A stretch of DNA of 64,000 nt from Sphingomonas sp. GTDB taxonomy: Bacteria; Pseudomonadota; Alphaproteobacteria; Sphingomonadales; Sphingomonadaceae. Under the pieces are notes generated by a model that was given only the letters and a program-made list of their open reading frames with translations, was not told the origin of the DNA and searched no databases. A program made the translations under genes and the position numbers. The DNA is taken from positions 434,001-498,000 of the forward strand of contig NZ_JAHBZJ010000001.1 in NCBI RefSeq assembly GCF_019635455.1, read 5' to 3'. How positions within the stretch are numbered: the first letter of the stretch is position 1; each line of letters starts with the position of its first letter. Below are positions 39,450 to 49,854 of the stretch, one piece after another.

Positions 39450-40238
39450 TCAATTCTCCCGTTCGCGGCGCAGTTCATATTCGATGCGGATTCGCACCCA
39501 TTCGCCGACCTGATACTGACCGCCCAGCCGGGGCGGGCGGACGCGAAACTGCCATGCCGCGGCCAATGCCGCGCGCATGATGTTCGATCCATCGGGATAT
39601 TCGGCGACGGGAACGCAGCTATCGACGCGATAATTGGGGATGGTGCGGCAGGCGATCATGCCCCAGCCCGGCCCCTGCGCGGTGGAGAGATATCCGCGCA
39701 GCTCGCTGTCATAGGGTTCGCGAAACCAGGTGGCGGCATAGAGCGGCTCGCCATGCGGCCCGCGCCCCTCGACACGCTGCGAATCGCCGGGGAGCGTGCC
39801 GAGGTCCGGCGGCCCCGCCGTGCGCCGGGGCGGCGCGGGCGGGCCGGCGGCACGCGGGATGTTGGCGATATCGGGCATCGATCCCAGCGGCATGTTGAGT
39901 AGCACCGGCGGCGGCGGGACGGGCGCCGGGGGACGCTCGACGGTGGGGCGCGCCAGCTGGGCCGGGGGCGGGACCGCGCGGGCGACCGGTTGCGGTGCCT
40001 TTGCGGCGCGCGTTGCCGGCTGTCGCGTATCGGCGGGCGCCTCCGGTTCGGGCGTCACGCCGAACACGGCCATCGGCACGGGCTCCTTGGGCTTCACGAT
40101 CGACGGGGCAAGACCCAGGATGACGAGCGCGAACAGCAGTTCGACCAGGATCGCCAGCGTGATCGCGACCGCGCGCGGGCCGAACCGTTGGCGCAGGCGA
40201 TCGGGCAGCGTGCGGAGGGTAAGCGCGAGGGTGGGCAA
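39450..40238 (-). CDS. TonB-like membrane-anchored periplasmic protein
   Basis: A 262-residue protein with one membrane segment near the N terminus (AVAITLAILVELLFALVILG, about residues 24-43). A long Pro/Ala-rich stretch (about 50-140, with VERPPAPVPPPPVLLNMPLG) can span the periplasm. The C-terminal domain resembles the TonB C-terminal fold (AAWQFRVRPPRLGGQYQVGE, then WVRIRIEYEL), but it contains two Cys (MIACRT, VDSCVP) unusual for TonB. No exbB or exbD lies beside it; the clear exbBD-tonB set is at 52236-54173. It may be a specialised TonB or a structural envelope linker. Confidence 0.7.
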   Translation of the reverse strand: MPTLALTLRTLPDRLRQRFGPRAVAITLAILVELLFALVILGLAPSIVKPKEPVPMAVFGVTPEPEAPADTRQPATRAAKAPQPVARAVPPPAQLARPTVERPPAPVPPPPVLLNMPLGSMPDIANIPRAAGPPAPPRRTAGPPDLGTLPGDSQRVEGRGPHGEPLYAATWFREPYDSELRGYLSTAQGPGWGMIACRTIPNYRVDSCVPVAEYPDGSNIMRAALAAAWQFRVRPPRLGGQYQVGEWVRIRIEYELRREREN

Positions 40239-40313
40239 GCGACGTGACTCACATGCGCGGGAATCGCGCAGCGTGCGTCGCTCTAGCGTGGCTTTGCGAC
40301 CAAATCTTGTCGT

Positions 40314-40991
40314 TCAGCCGCCCAGCAGCGCGATCAGCACCGGATCGCCGGTCGCGCGCGGGTTGCGGCGGATATCCGCCTCCTCGCGGCCGATCGCGCG
40401 AAAGATCGCCTGCCCGGCCTGCCGCGCCAGCATGTCGGCCATCGCATTATAGTCGAACCCGGTCGACGCGCCGAGTGCCGCGCTCAGGATTTCGAAGGCG
40501 TCGCCACGCAGGCCCGTCGAGAATTCGGGGAACATCGCCCGCAGCACTGCCCCCTCCGTCTCGCGCGCCAACAGGTCAGTGGCGGCGGTCGGGCCGCCGC
40601 GCAGCACCGCCAGCGCGTCGGCGAAGGACATTCGCCGGATCGCGTCGAGGAGGATCGGGGTCGCGCGGTCGGCGGCGTCCACCGCCAGGTCGTTGATCGC
40701 GACGGCGATCCGCGTGCGCACCGCGTTCGTGCGGAGGATCGCCGCCAGCACCGCGCCCGAACGGTCGCCCGCCAGGTCCGGCACGGCGAGCCGGGTCAGC
40801 TGGTCGTCATAGAATCCGCCGGGGCGGATCAGCCGGCCGAACGCCCGCTGGCTCGAAAGGGTGAGCAGGCGGCGTACCCCCTCCTCGACGCTGTAACTCC
40901 CCACGCCGCCCATACAGGCGGCCAGCCCCGCCACCGGGGCGATCACCGCGAGCCGCAACAGGCCCCGGCGCGCGACAAGCGCTGTCGGCAT
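40314..40991 (-). CDS. DUF4197 family lipoprotein
   Basis: A 225-residue protein with the layout of DUF4197 proteins. The N terminus combines paired arginines with a lipobox (ARRGLLRLAVIAPVAGLAAC), suggesting a lipoprotein, possibly exported by the Tat route. The mature part is helical: EGVRRLLTLSSQRAFGRLIR, AINDLAVDAADRATPILLDA and IRRMSFADALAVLRGG, the last being the family's most recognisable segment. AAGGAG lies 7 bases before the ATG at 40991, which decides this start over the adjacent GTG. The function of the family is unknown. Confidence 0.82.
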   Translation of the reverse strand: MPTALVARRGLLRLAVIAPVAGLAACMGGVGSYSVEEGVRRLLTLSSQRAFGRLIRPGGFYDDQLTRLAVPDLAGDRSGAVLAAILRTNAVRTRIAVAINDLAVDAADRATPILLDAIRRMSFADALAVLRGGPTAATDLLARETEGAVLRAMFPEFSTGLRGDAFEILSAALGASTGFDYNAMADMLARQAGQAIFRAIGREEADIRRNPRATGDPVLIALLGG

Positions 40992-41079
40992 CACGCATCT
41001 CCTTCCACACGGCTAAACGTGCGGATGCGGATGCGGTGCCATCGCTGTGCGGTTGCTGAACCCCGCGTCCAGACCGCGT

Positions 41080-42600
<1,521 letters not shown>

Positions 42601-42626
42601 CTAGGGGGGTGGTTCGACGCGGCGCG

Positions 42627-43427
42627 TCAACCCCGCGCCAGCAACGCCTGCGCCTGGGCGACGTGCATCGATTCGATCATCCGGTCGCGAAACCGCTCGG
42701 CGCCGCCCTGCGCCGCGGCGATCAGCGCGCGCGCCTCTTCAAGCTCGTCCTCACGCGGCGAAAAGGCGCGGGTCGCGACGTCGATCTGATCGGGATGGAT
42801 CAGGCTCTTGCCGTCGAAGCCCAGCGCGCGGCCCTGATCGCATTCCCCGGCCAGGCCGTGGGGGTCCTTCAGCGCATTGTACACGCCGTCGATCGCCCAT
42901 GCGTCCCCCGCCCGCGCCGCCAGCACGATCGTCTGCAACGCCATCGCCAGCCCGGCGCGGCCATCGCCATGAATGCGCAGCCCGGCCTTCAGGTCGTTGG
43001 TCCCGGCGATCAGCCCATGCACCACCGCCGGCGCTGCGATCTCGGTCGCGGCCAGCACTCCGCGCGGCGATTCGATCATCGCCAGCACCGGTTTCAGCAT
43101 CACCGAATGGGCATCGGTCGCCTGTTTCACGCGCTCGACCTTGGGCAGCACGACATAATCGATCGGGGCGCTGCGCAGCGCGACCATGTCCGGGCCATGT
43201 TCCGCCGTTCCCTCGCCATTGATGCGGACCGCGACCAGCTTTCCCCCGAACGTCCCGGCGGCCTCCACCGCCGCGGCACGGGCGGCGTCCTTGTCTGCCG
43301 GCCTTACCGCATCCTCAAGGTCCAGGATCACCATGTCAGCCTTCAACCCTCGCGCCTTTTCGATGGCGCGTGCATTGCTGGCGGGAAGGAAGAGCGCGGT
43401 GCGCGGTGCGATCGTTGCTGTGCTCAT
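42627..43427 (-). CDS. HpcH/HpaI aldolase/citrate-lyase family CoA ester lyase
   Basis: A 266-residue TIM-barrel protein of the citrate lyase beta-like family, which cleaves or hydrolyses CoA esters such as malyl-, citramalyl- or methylmalyl-CoA. Visible motifs are RTALFLPASNARAIEKARGL at the N terminus, MVILDLEDAVRPADKDAAR (acidic metal-site residues), LPKVERVKQATDA and MLKPVLAMIESPRGVLAATE. The C-terminal part has ALGFDGKSLIHPDQIDVATR. The substrate cannot be read from the sequence. Divergent from the SPFH protein gene. Confidence 0.88.
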   Translation of the reverse strand: MSTATIAPRTALFLPASNARAIEKARGLKADMVILDLEDAVRPADKDAARAAAVEAAGTFGGKLVAVRINGEGTAEHGPDMVALRSAPIDYVVLPKVERVKQATDAHSVMLKPVLAMIESPRGVLAATEIAAPAVVHGLIAGTNDLKAGLRIHGDGRAGLAMALQTIVLAARAGDAWAIDGVYNALKDPHGLAGECDQGRALGFDGKSLIHPDQIDVATRAFSPREDELEEARALIAAAQGGAERFRDRMIESMHVAQAQALLARG

Positions 43428-43473
43428 GATCGGGCTATGCTAGCACAAATCAGGCAATGCGAGGGGAGTCGCG

Positions 43474-44448
43474 ATGGGACTGACGGTAGGAACATTTTTC
43501 ATCGGCATGCTGCTGGTACTGATGTACCTGTTTTCCAGCATCAAGATCGTCCGTCAGGGCTATCACTACACGATCGAGCATTTCGGGCGCTTCACCAATG
43601 TCGCGACCCCCGGCTTCAACTTCTTCCCCGCCTTTTTCTACCGCGTCGGGCGGCGGGTGAACATGATGGAGCAGGTGATCGACATTCCGGGTCAGGAAAT
43701 CATCACCAAGGACAATGCGATGATCTCGACCGACGGGGTCGTCTTCTTCCAGGTGCTCGACGCCGCCAAGGCCGCCTATGAGGTGAGCGACCTCTATGTC
43801 GCGCTGCTGAACCTCACCACCACCAATCTGCGCACGGTGATGGGGTCGATGGACCTCGACGAAACGCTCTCGAAGCGCGACGAGATCAACGCGCGCCTGT
43901 TGTCGGTGGTCGATCACGCGACGACGCCATGGGGCGTCAAGATCACCCGCGTCGAGATCAAGGACATCCGCCCGCCCCGCGACATCGTCGATGCGATGGC
44001 GCGTCAGATGAAGGCCGAGCGCGAAAAGCGCGCCAACATCCTGGAGGCCGAAGGCACGCGCGCGTCGGAAATCCTGCGGGCGGAGGGCCAGAAACAGTCG
44101 AAGATCCTGGAGGCCGAGGGTCGGCGCGAAGCCGCGTATCGCGACGCCGAAGGGCGCGAACGCGCCGCCGAGGCGGAAGCGAAGGCGACGATGGTCGTCA
44201 GCCAGGCGATCGAGAGCGGCGGCACCCAGTCGCTCAACTATTTCATCGCGCAGAAATATGTCGAGGCGGTGGGCAAGTTCGCGACCAGCCCGAACGCCAA
44301 GACGATCCTGTTCCCGGTCGAGGCGACGCAGCTGATCGGCACGCTGGGCGGCATCGGCGAACTGGCCAAGGACGCGCTGGGCAAGCTCGATCCGCCGGCC
44401 ACGCCGCCCGCGCGCGTGCGGCCCCAGCCGTTCAACACCGAGGAGTGA
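43474..44448 (+). CDS. SPFH/stomatin-family membrane protease-associated protein
   Basis: A 324-residue stomatin/QmcA-type protein. One N-terminal membrane segment (FFIGMLLVLMYLFSSIKIV) is followed by the SPFH domain (VRQGYHYTIEHFGRFTNVAT to WGVKITRVEIKDIRPPRDIV). A long charged coiled coil rich in Glu-Ala repeats (REKRANILEAEGTRASEIL, about residues 185-240) ends in a hydrophobic tail. Such proteins form oligomeric cages in the membrane. The stop overlaps the ATG of an NfeD-family gene, the usual partner of stomatins. Confidence 0.9.
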   Translation: MGLTVGTFFIGMLLVLMYLFSSIKIVRQGYHYTIEHFGRFTNVATPGFNFFPAFFYRVGRRVNMMEQVIDIPGQEIITKDNAMISTDGVVFFQVLDAAKAAYEVSDLYVALLNLTTTNLRTVMGSMDLDETLSKRDEINARLLSVVDHATTPWGVKITRVEIKDIRPPRDIVDAMARQMKAEREKRANILEAEGTRASEILRAEGQKQSKILEAEGRREAAYRDAEGRERAAEAEAKATMVVSQAIESGGTQSLNYFIAQKYVEAVGKFATSPNAKTILFPVEATQLIGTLGGIGELAKDALGKLDPPATPPARVRPQPFNTEE

Positions 44449-44915
44449 TGGACTGGCTGGCCGACAATGCCGGCTTCGTCTGGCTGATCGTCGCCGCGCT
44501 GCTCGCAATCTGCGAGCTGCTGATCCCCGGGGTCTATCTGACCTTCCTCGCCCTGGGTGCGGCGGCGACCGGCGTGCTGGCGCTGGTCTTTCCCGACCTC
44601 GGCCCGATCGGTCAGTTCATCAGCTTTGCCGCCTGGTCCACCGTCGCGGTGATGATCGGGCGGCGCTGGTACGGTGCGAACCCGGTGCCGAGCAGCGATC
44701 CCGATCTCAACAACCGCAGCGCGCGCATGATCGGCCAGAGCGTGACGGTGGTCGAGGCGATCGAGGGCGGCACGGGCCGCGTGCGCGTCGGCGATGGCGA
44801 ATGGCCGGCGGAGGGGCCGGATCTGCCGACCGGCGCGAAGGCGCGGATTGCCGGAGTGCGCGGCGGCGTCGTGGTGATCGAGCCGGTACGGGCGATCGGC
44901 GCGGCAGACGTCTGA
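44448..44915 (+). CDS. NfeD family membrane protein
   Basis: A 155-residue protein of the short NfeD (1b) type: three membrane segments (FVWLIVAALLAICELLIPGV; VYLTFLALGAAATGVLALVF; FISFAAWSTVAVMIG) and a C-terminal OB-fold domain (RMIGQSVTVVEAIEGGTGRV to GGVVVIEPV). The fold-typical NRSARMIGQ opening is clear. Stomatin and NfeD proteins act together in membrane quality control. Its ATG overlaps the stomatin stop, as usual for the pair. Confidence 0.88.
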   Translation: MDWLADNAGFVWLIVAALLAICELLIPGVYLTFLALGAAATGVLALVFPDLGPIGQFISFAAWSTVAVMIGRRWYGANPVPSSDPDLNNRSARMIGQSVTVVEAIEGGTGRVRVGDGEWPAEGPDLPTGAKARIAGVRGGVVVIEPVRAIGAADV

Positions 44916-44925
44916 CGGCGTCGGG

Positions 44926-46134
44926 GTGGTTCTCGCGTCGCTCATCGCGCTGGTTACGCTGCCGGTTCCTGTCGATGAGATCCCCGCCGCGCCCGACCGC
45001 GCCGATGCGCTTGAAGCGGCCGGGCGATACCGGGTAGCGGAGCCGATCCGTCGCCGCGCGGTCGAAGAGGCGGGAACCGGCGAATCCGAGACTGCGGCCG
45101 CCGCAGCGGAGAAGCTGGGAAACAATCTCGCCATGCAATCGCGCACGGCCGAGGCCGAGCCGTTCCTTCGCACCGCGCTGGAGATCAGACTGCACCTTGC
45201 CGCCATCGATCGACCGCCATCGCCCGAGGTTCAGGCACGCGCCGCATCCAGCCTCAATCAGTTTTCCGCAGTGCTGCTGGAGAAAGGCGAGCTGAAGGAG
45301 GCCGAGGCCATGGCCCGCCGCGCCATGTGGATATATCGCCGCGCGGACCGGGTTCGCGATCCCGCCTACGCCGCCACGCTGACCAACCTTGGAAGCATCA
45401 TCGCCGCCGGCGGGAATTATGTGCGCGCGGATTCGCTGTTTCGCGAAGCGGCGAACATCATGGAAAAGGTCGCGCGGCGCGGCGGCTGGCAGGGCAGCGC
45501 CGCAGACCCGGCCAGGCTTGACGCGGAACAGCGCGCACTCGCCTTTCAACAGGCGGTCACGCTGAACAATCTGGGCGTCAACCTGCATCGTATCGCCACC
45601 GGCGCCACCCTGCCGACATTGTTCCGGCAAAGCTATTTCAGCCGCAACGCCGTGCTTGCCCCGACCACATGGTCACCGTCCGACGCCTCCATGGCCATGG
45701 ATTCCGCGACGCGCGGCGACATGCTCGCCGAAGCGGACAACTGGCTGCGCGATTCGCTACACCTGCGCGAAAAGCTGCGTGGCCGTCGCCACCCGGACAC
45801 CGCCAACGCGATGAACAGCCTTGCCGCCAACCTCCTCGCGCAGGAAAGGCGCGGCGAAGCCGAATCGCTCTACCGCGAAGCCGTGTCGATCAAGCGCGCC
45901 TTTCTGCCGGCGAGCGATCGGGACCTGATCGTCGGTCATTGGGCGCTGGCCCGGATCGTCAGCGACAGGGCCGAATCGCGGTCCTATTACCGAAAGGCGG
46001 GCGACGGCATTCTTGCCGGCCAGGCGCTGTTCCGCGAGTTCGACCAGGCGGCACGCAGCCAGCTGCGCAGCTATGGCCCGGTCTTTACCGGCCATGTCCG
46101 CGTCGATTGGGACCTGGCCGGACAGCGCGACTGA
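44926..46134 (+). CDS. Tetratricopeptide repeat protein
   Basis: A 402-residue protein from a GTG start, 10 bases after the NfeD gene. The hydrophobic first residues (VLASLIALVTLPVPV) may be a signal. The rest is made of TPR-like helical pairs of the Kinesin-light-chain/TPR_10 type, for example AMQSRTAEAEPFLRTALEIR, LLEKGELKEAEAMARRAMWI, GNYVRADSLFREAANIMEKV and RRGEAESLYREAVSIKRAFL. No enzyme domain is present. It lies in the stomatin/NfeD operon, which suggests a role as an adaptor, but this is inference. Confidence 0.72.
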   Translation: MVLASLIALVTLPVPVDEIPAAPDRADALEAAGRYRVAEPIRRRAVEEAGTGESETAAAAAEKLGNNLAMQSRTAEAEPFLRTALEIRLHLAAIDRPPSPEVQARAASSLNQFSAVLLEKGELKEAEAMARRAMWIYRRADRVRDPAYAATLTNLGSIIAAGGNYVRADSLFREAANIMEKVARRGGWQGSAADPARLDAEQRALAFQQAVTLNNLGVNLHRIATGATLPTLFRQSYFSRNAVLAPTTWSPSDASMAMDSATRGDMLAEADNWLRDSLHLREKLRGRRHPDTANAMNSLAANLLAQERRGEAESLYREAVSIKRAFLPASDRDLIVGHWALARIVSDRAESRSYYRKAGDGILAGQALFREFDQAARSQLRSYGPVFTGHVRVDWDLAGQRD

Positions 46135-46210
46135 ACGGGACGGACGGATTGTCGCGTCGCGCTCGATCCGCTTATGTACCCCCATATCATCCGCGTATTC
46201 CGGAGTCCCC

Positions 46211-48031
46211 ATGACCGCCACCCGCCGCCAGTTCCTCGCCTCCGCCGCCACCTTCGCGACATTGCCCGCGCTCCCCGCCCTCGCCCGTATTCAGGATGCG
46301 GCACCGGGCGATGCGGGCGCGGACCGGCTGCTCGCCGCGATCGCCGAACAGATGCTGGCCGACGTTCCGGAGGGCGCGACGAGCCTGGGCATCGACAAGT
46401 GGCCGCGCATACCGCTCCGCTCGAAGCTGGAGGACCGCAGCGTCGCGGGGAAGGCGCGGGTCGCCGCCGGGCTGCGCACGCGCGTGTCCGAACTGAAGGC
46501 GCTCGATCCCGCCACGCTCAGCCCGGTGATGCGCACGAATGTCGATGCGGTGCGCACCGCGTTCGAAACCGCGCTCGACGGCTTTGCCTTCCCCTATGGG
46601 GACGTCGCGGTCGGCGGCTATCGCAATTCGCCCTATGTCGTGATCCAGAATGTCGGCGCCTATCTCGATACGCCGCGCTTCCTCGACAACGAGCACAAGG
46701 TGGAAAGCACCGAGGACGCGGCGAGCTGGCTGGCGCGTTTCGATCAATATGCCGCGCAGCTTGACGGTGAGACCGAGCGGTTGAAGATCGCGTTCGATAA
46801 GGGCGTCATCGCTCCCGATTTCCTGCTCGACAAATGCCTGAAGCAGATCACCCTCACCCGCGCGGGCGATCCGGCGAAATGGGAACTGGTGACCAACTTC
46901 ATCGGCAAGAAGCCGGTCACCGGCAGCCAGGCGGCCGACGCCGCAAAGATCGCCGCCGGCCGGATCGCGCCGGCGCTCGACCGCCAGATCGCCGAGCTGA
47001 AACGCCACCGCGAAGCGGCGACCTGGGACGCGGGCGTGTGGAAATTCGACGATGGCGACGCCTATTACGCCTGGGCGCTGCGCGCCGGGACGACCACGAC
47101 GATGTCGCCCGAAGAGGTGCATCAGACCGGCCTGGAGGAACTGAAGAAACTCCAGTCGGAGATGGACGTCATCCTGCGCAAGGAAGGGTTCACGCGCGGC
47201 AGCGTGGGTGAGCGGATGACCGCGCTGGGCAAGGATCCCAAATATCTCTTCCCCGACACCGACGCCGGGCGCGCCGAAATCCTGGCGTTCATGACCAAGA
47301 CCATTCAGGACATGCGCGCCAAGATGCCGCAGGCGTTCCACACGCTGGTGCGCGGCAATGTCGAGGTGAAGCGCCTGCCGCTGGCCGAGGAGCCGGGCGC
47401 GCCGGGCGCCTATGGCGGAGCGGGATCGATCGACGGCACCGTGCCGGGCCGCGTGTGGCTGAACCTGCGCACCACCGCGCTCCATTCGAAATTCAGCCTG
47501 CCGACCCTCGCCTATCACGAGGGGATTCCGGGCCATGCCTGGCAGGGCGAATATGCGTTCAAACTGCCGCTGATCCGCACCCTGTTGTCGTTCAACGCCT
47601 ATACCGAGGGGTGGGCGCTCTATGCCGAACAGCTGGGAGCGGAACTGGGCGCCTATGACGATTTTCCGGTCGGGCGGCTCGGCTATCTGCAAAGCCTCGC
47701 CTTTCGCGCGTGCCGGCTGGTGGTGGACACCGGCCTCCACGCCAAGCGCTGGACGCGGCGGCAGGCGGTCGAGTGGTTCTCGACCACCAACGGCTCGTCG
47801 ATCGAGGAAGTGTCGGGCGAGGTCGATCGCTATTGCAGCTGGCCGGGCCAGGCCTGCGGCTACAAGCTGGGGCATACGAAGATCAACATGCTGCGCCTGA
47901 AGACCCAGGCCGAACTGGGATCGCGCTATGATTTCAAGGCGTTCAACGATGCCGTCGTGCTGGGCGGCAGCGTCCCGCTGACGGTGCTCGAACATGTGAT
48001 CGACCGCCACATCGCAGCACATCGCACCTAG
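46211..48031 (+). CDS. DUF885 family protein, metallopeptidase-like, Tat signal
   Basis: A 606-residue exported protein of the DUF885 family, predicted to be zinc-dependent carboxypeptidase-like. The N terminus has a twin-arginine signal (TRRQFLASAATFATLPALPA). The C-terminal half carries the metal motif YHEGIPGHAWQGEYAF (HExxxxH-type spacing) followed by FNAYTEGWALYAEQLGAELG, whose Glu is expected to complete the site. WPGQACGYKLGHTKINMLRL is another conserved block. Its stop shares a CTAG with the stop of the convergent channel gene (48028-48031). Confidence 0.87.
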   Translation: MTATRRQFLASAATFATLPALPALARIQDAAPGDAGADRLLAAIAEQMLADVPEGATSLGIDKWPRIPLRSKLEDRSVAGKARVAAGLRTRVSELKALDPATLSPVMRTNVDAVRTAFETALDGFAFPYGDVAVGGYRNSPYVVIQNVGAYLDTPRFLDNEHKVESTEDAASWLARFDQYAAQLDGETERLKIAFDKGVIAPDFLLDKCLKQITLTRAGDPAKWELVTNFIGKKPVTGSQAADAAKIAAGRIAPALDRQIAELKRHREAATWDAGVWKFDDGDAYYAWALRAGTTTTMSPEEVHQTGLEELKKLQSEMDVILRKEGFTRGSVGERMTALGKDPKYLFPDTDAGRAEILAFMTKTIQDMRAKMPQAFHTLVRGNVEVKRLPLAEEPGAPGAYGGAGSIDGTVPGRVWLNLRTTALHSKFSLPTLAYHEGIPGHAWQGEYAFKLPLIRTLLSFNAYTEGWALYAEQLGAELGAYDDFPVGRLGYLQSLAFRACRLVVDTGLHAKRWTRRQAVEWFSTTNGSSIEEVSGEVDRYCSWPGQACGYKLGHTKINMLRLKTQAELGSRYDFKAFNDAVVLGGSVPLTVLEHVIDRHIAAHRT

Positions 48032-49191
48032 TCGGGAGCGGGCGTTTCCTCGGGAATGGACCCGGCACCGCCGCTCGTGCCGCCCGCCGCGTCGGCGGTC
48101 GCGGCCGGCGGCGTGCCAGCCTCCATCCAGCCCGGCCGTCCGAGTTCCATCCGGCCGCGCGGCAACGCCTCCGGCATCTCGTCGCGGATGAAGGCGAGCA
48201 GCGCCTCGCGCAGGTCGCAGCGCAGGTCGAACGCGGTCGCCGCATCCTTTGCGGTGGCCAGCACCCGCACCTCGATCGCATCGGGCTTCGTATCCGTCAC
48301 CTGAAGTACAAAGGCGCGCCCGTCCCAGCGATCGTTGCCGCGCACGATCTCCTCGAACCTCGCGCGCAGCCGGGGGATATCGGCGGTGGGGTCGAGCCAG
48401 AAGAAGGCGGAACCGAGCAGCTGGCTGGTCGAGCGGGTCCAGTTCTGGAAGCTGTCCTCCAGGAATCTCGACACCGGCACCACCAATCGCCGCTCGTCCC
48501 AGATCGCGACGACGACATAGGTCAGGCGAATCTCCTCGATCCGCCCCCATTCGCCGTCGATGATGACGACGTCGTCGATACGGATCGGTTCGGTGAACGC
48601 CATCTGGATGCCGGCGATGATGTTCTTGAGCGCCGGTTGCGCCGCCGCGCCGACCGCGAGCCCAACCAGCCCGGCCGATGCCATCAGCGTGACTCCAACC
48701 GCACGGACGCCGGGGATCGACAGCAGCATCAGGCAGATGGTGACGAAGCCGACCACGAACACCGCGATCCGCGTCAGGATCGCCCCGCGCGTCCGGCGAC
48801 GACGCGCGCGCAGATTGTCGGCGACGCTGATATCGGCCGACAATTCGACCGCACGTCCACCCGCGCGGATCAGATTGACCGCGAGCCAGCCGACGAACAG
48901 CGGCACCACCAGCCCCGCGACCTGCGCCCAGACTGCACTGGCCCCTTCGTTCAGGTGAAGCGCGTCGCGCACCAGGGCCAGCGCGACCACGATCAGCAAC
49001 CAGCGCGCGGGGCGCGCGGCATGATCGACGAATATATCGTCGATCGAATCGGGGGTGCGTGCGGCGATCCTTCGCGCGATCCGCATTCCGATCCAGTGCA
49101 GCCCAAGCGCCAACACCAGCGCGATCGCGATCGTCGCGCCGTCAATCACCGGGACCGGCAGGTCCCAGCGCGCAGGTTCGAACAGGGGCAT
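48028..49191 (-). CDS. Mechanosensitive ion channel family protein (MscS type)
   Basis: A 387-residue inner-membrane protein. Four hydrophobic segments cover about residues 15-180 (first GATIAIALVLALGLHWIG; last SIPGVRAVGVTLMASAGLVG). The MscS pore helix and beta domain follow (GLAVGAAAQPALKNIIAGIQ then MAFTEPIRIDDVVIIDGEWG). The ATG at 49191 is favoured by GGGAGG 10 bases upstream. The C-terminal tail is rich in Gly, Ala and Pro. Such channels release solutes under hypo-osmotic stress or have regulatory roles. Confidence 0.88.
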   Translation of the reverse strand: MPLFEPARWDLPVPVIDGATIAIALVLALGLHWIGMRIARRIAARTPDSIDDIFVDHAARPARWLLIVVALALVRDALHLNEGASAVWAQVAGLVVPLFVGWLAVNLIRAGGRAVELSADISVADNLRARRRRTRGAILTRIAVFVVGFVTICLMLLSIPGVRAVGVTLMASAGLVGLAVGAAAQPALKNIIAGIQMAFTEPIRIDDVVIIDGEWGRIEEIRLTYVVVAIWDERRLVVPVSRFLEDSFQNWTRSTSQLLGSAFFWLDPTADIPRLRARFEEIVRGNDRWDGRAFVLQVTDTKPDAIEVRVLATAKDAATAFDLRCDLREALLAFIRDEMPEALPRGRMELGRPGWMEAGTPPAATADAAGGTSGGAGSIPEETPAPD

Positions 49192-49357
49192 GATCCGCCA
49201 ACCTCCCAATGACGTCGCGGTTCCACTGCGGGAACCGTCCCTTGATTCATGATATCTTACATCGTATCTCGCGCTCTTCGCAGTTGCAGCGTGGGATTTT
49301 TCTCGAACCGTGCATCATCAGGGTCGTTCTTCCCGCCGGCTGACAGGCGCTTCGCCG

Positions 49358-49762
49358 ATGGCGGCGCGTCGCCGGACGACGGATGGGCGGCGCGCGATGT
49401 CATGGATATCGACGGGGCTGCTCTCGCTGTTGCTGCTGTGCGTCGGCTGGCAGGGGTTCCTGACCGGTACGCACCATCATTTCGACAACGCGCCGGCGGT
49501 GACCGCGGCGCTGACCGGCCAGACGGTCGCCGCGCGCACCACGGATCCGCACGACCGGCTGCCACAGAACACGCCGGCGGACTGCCCCATCTGCCGCGAA
49601 ATCGGCCATGCCGGTCTGGCGCTGGGTCCCCCACCGCTGAGCATCGTCGCCCCGCTGTCGGCGGTCTATCTGTTTCTGGTCTCGCGACAGGACATGTTCC
49701 TGCTCGCGCTTGCGCCGCATGGCTGGCTCAGCCGCGGCCCTCCCGCTCCGCTCGCTGACTGA
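49358..49762 (+). CDS. DUF2946 family protein
   Basis: A 134-residue membrane or exported protein with an Arg-rich N terminus and a hydrophobic segment (WISTGLLSLLLLCVGWQGFL). Then comes a histidine cluster (TGTHHHFD) and a CPIC motif (TPADCPICREIGHAG), and a second hydrophobic segment (LSIVAPLSAVYLFLVS). This layout, with His and CxxC residues able to bind metal, is typical of DUF2946 proteins found next to TonB-dependent receptors. Starts at GTG 49310 or ATG 49397 are also possible. It precedes the ZnuD-like receptor by 92 bases on the same strand. Confidence 0.7.
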   Translation: MAARRRTTDGRRAMSWISTGLLSLLLLCVGWQGFLTGTHHHFDNAPAVTAALTGQTVAARTTDPHDRLPQNTPADCPICREIGHAGLALGPPPLSIVAPLSAVYLFLVSRQDMFLLALAPHGWLSRGPPAPLAD

Positions 49763-49854
49763 CGCGCGCTGATTGAGGGCGAGGGGCGAACACCGTCCCG
49801 ACCCGTCGGCGTCGCGCTTTCGTTCGACCGACCAGCTTCCCGGAGCAATTCTAC

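Noticed and set aside
46187..48550. Long antisense open frame opposite the DUF885 gene
   Set aside because: Its composition is that of shadow translation (many Arg, His, Gln) and the sense strand carries a conserved metallopeptidase-like gene with a Tat signal.
49218..49237. Inverted repeat CGGTTCC/GGAACCG upstream of the DUF2946 gene
   Set aside because: The 7-bp arms and six-base loop lie in the leader of both divergent genes with no T-tract or known motif; such repeats are expected by chance in G+C-rich DNA.
49241..49275. Possible Zur box in the A+T-rich patch before the DUF2946 gene (GATATCTTACATCGTATC)
   Set aside because: Only the outer GATA/TATC bases are symmetric; it does not match known Zur operators well enough to list.
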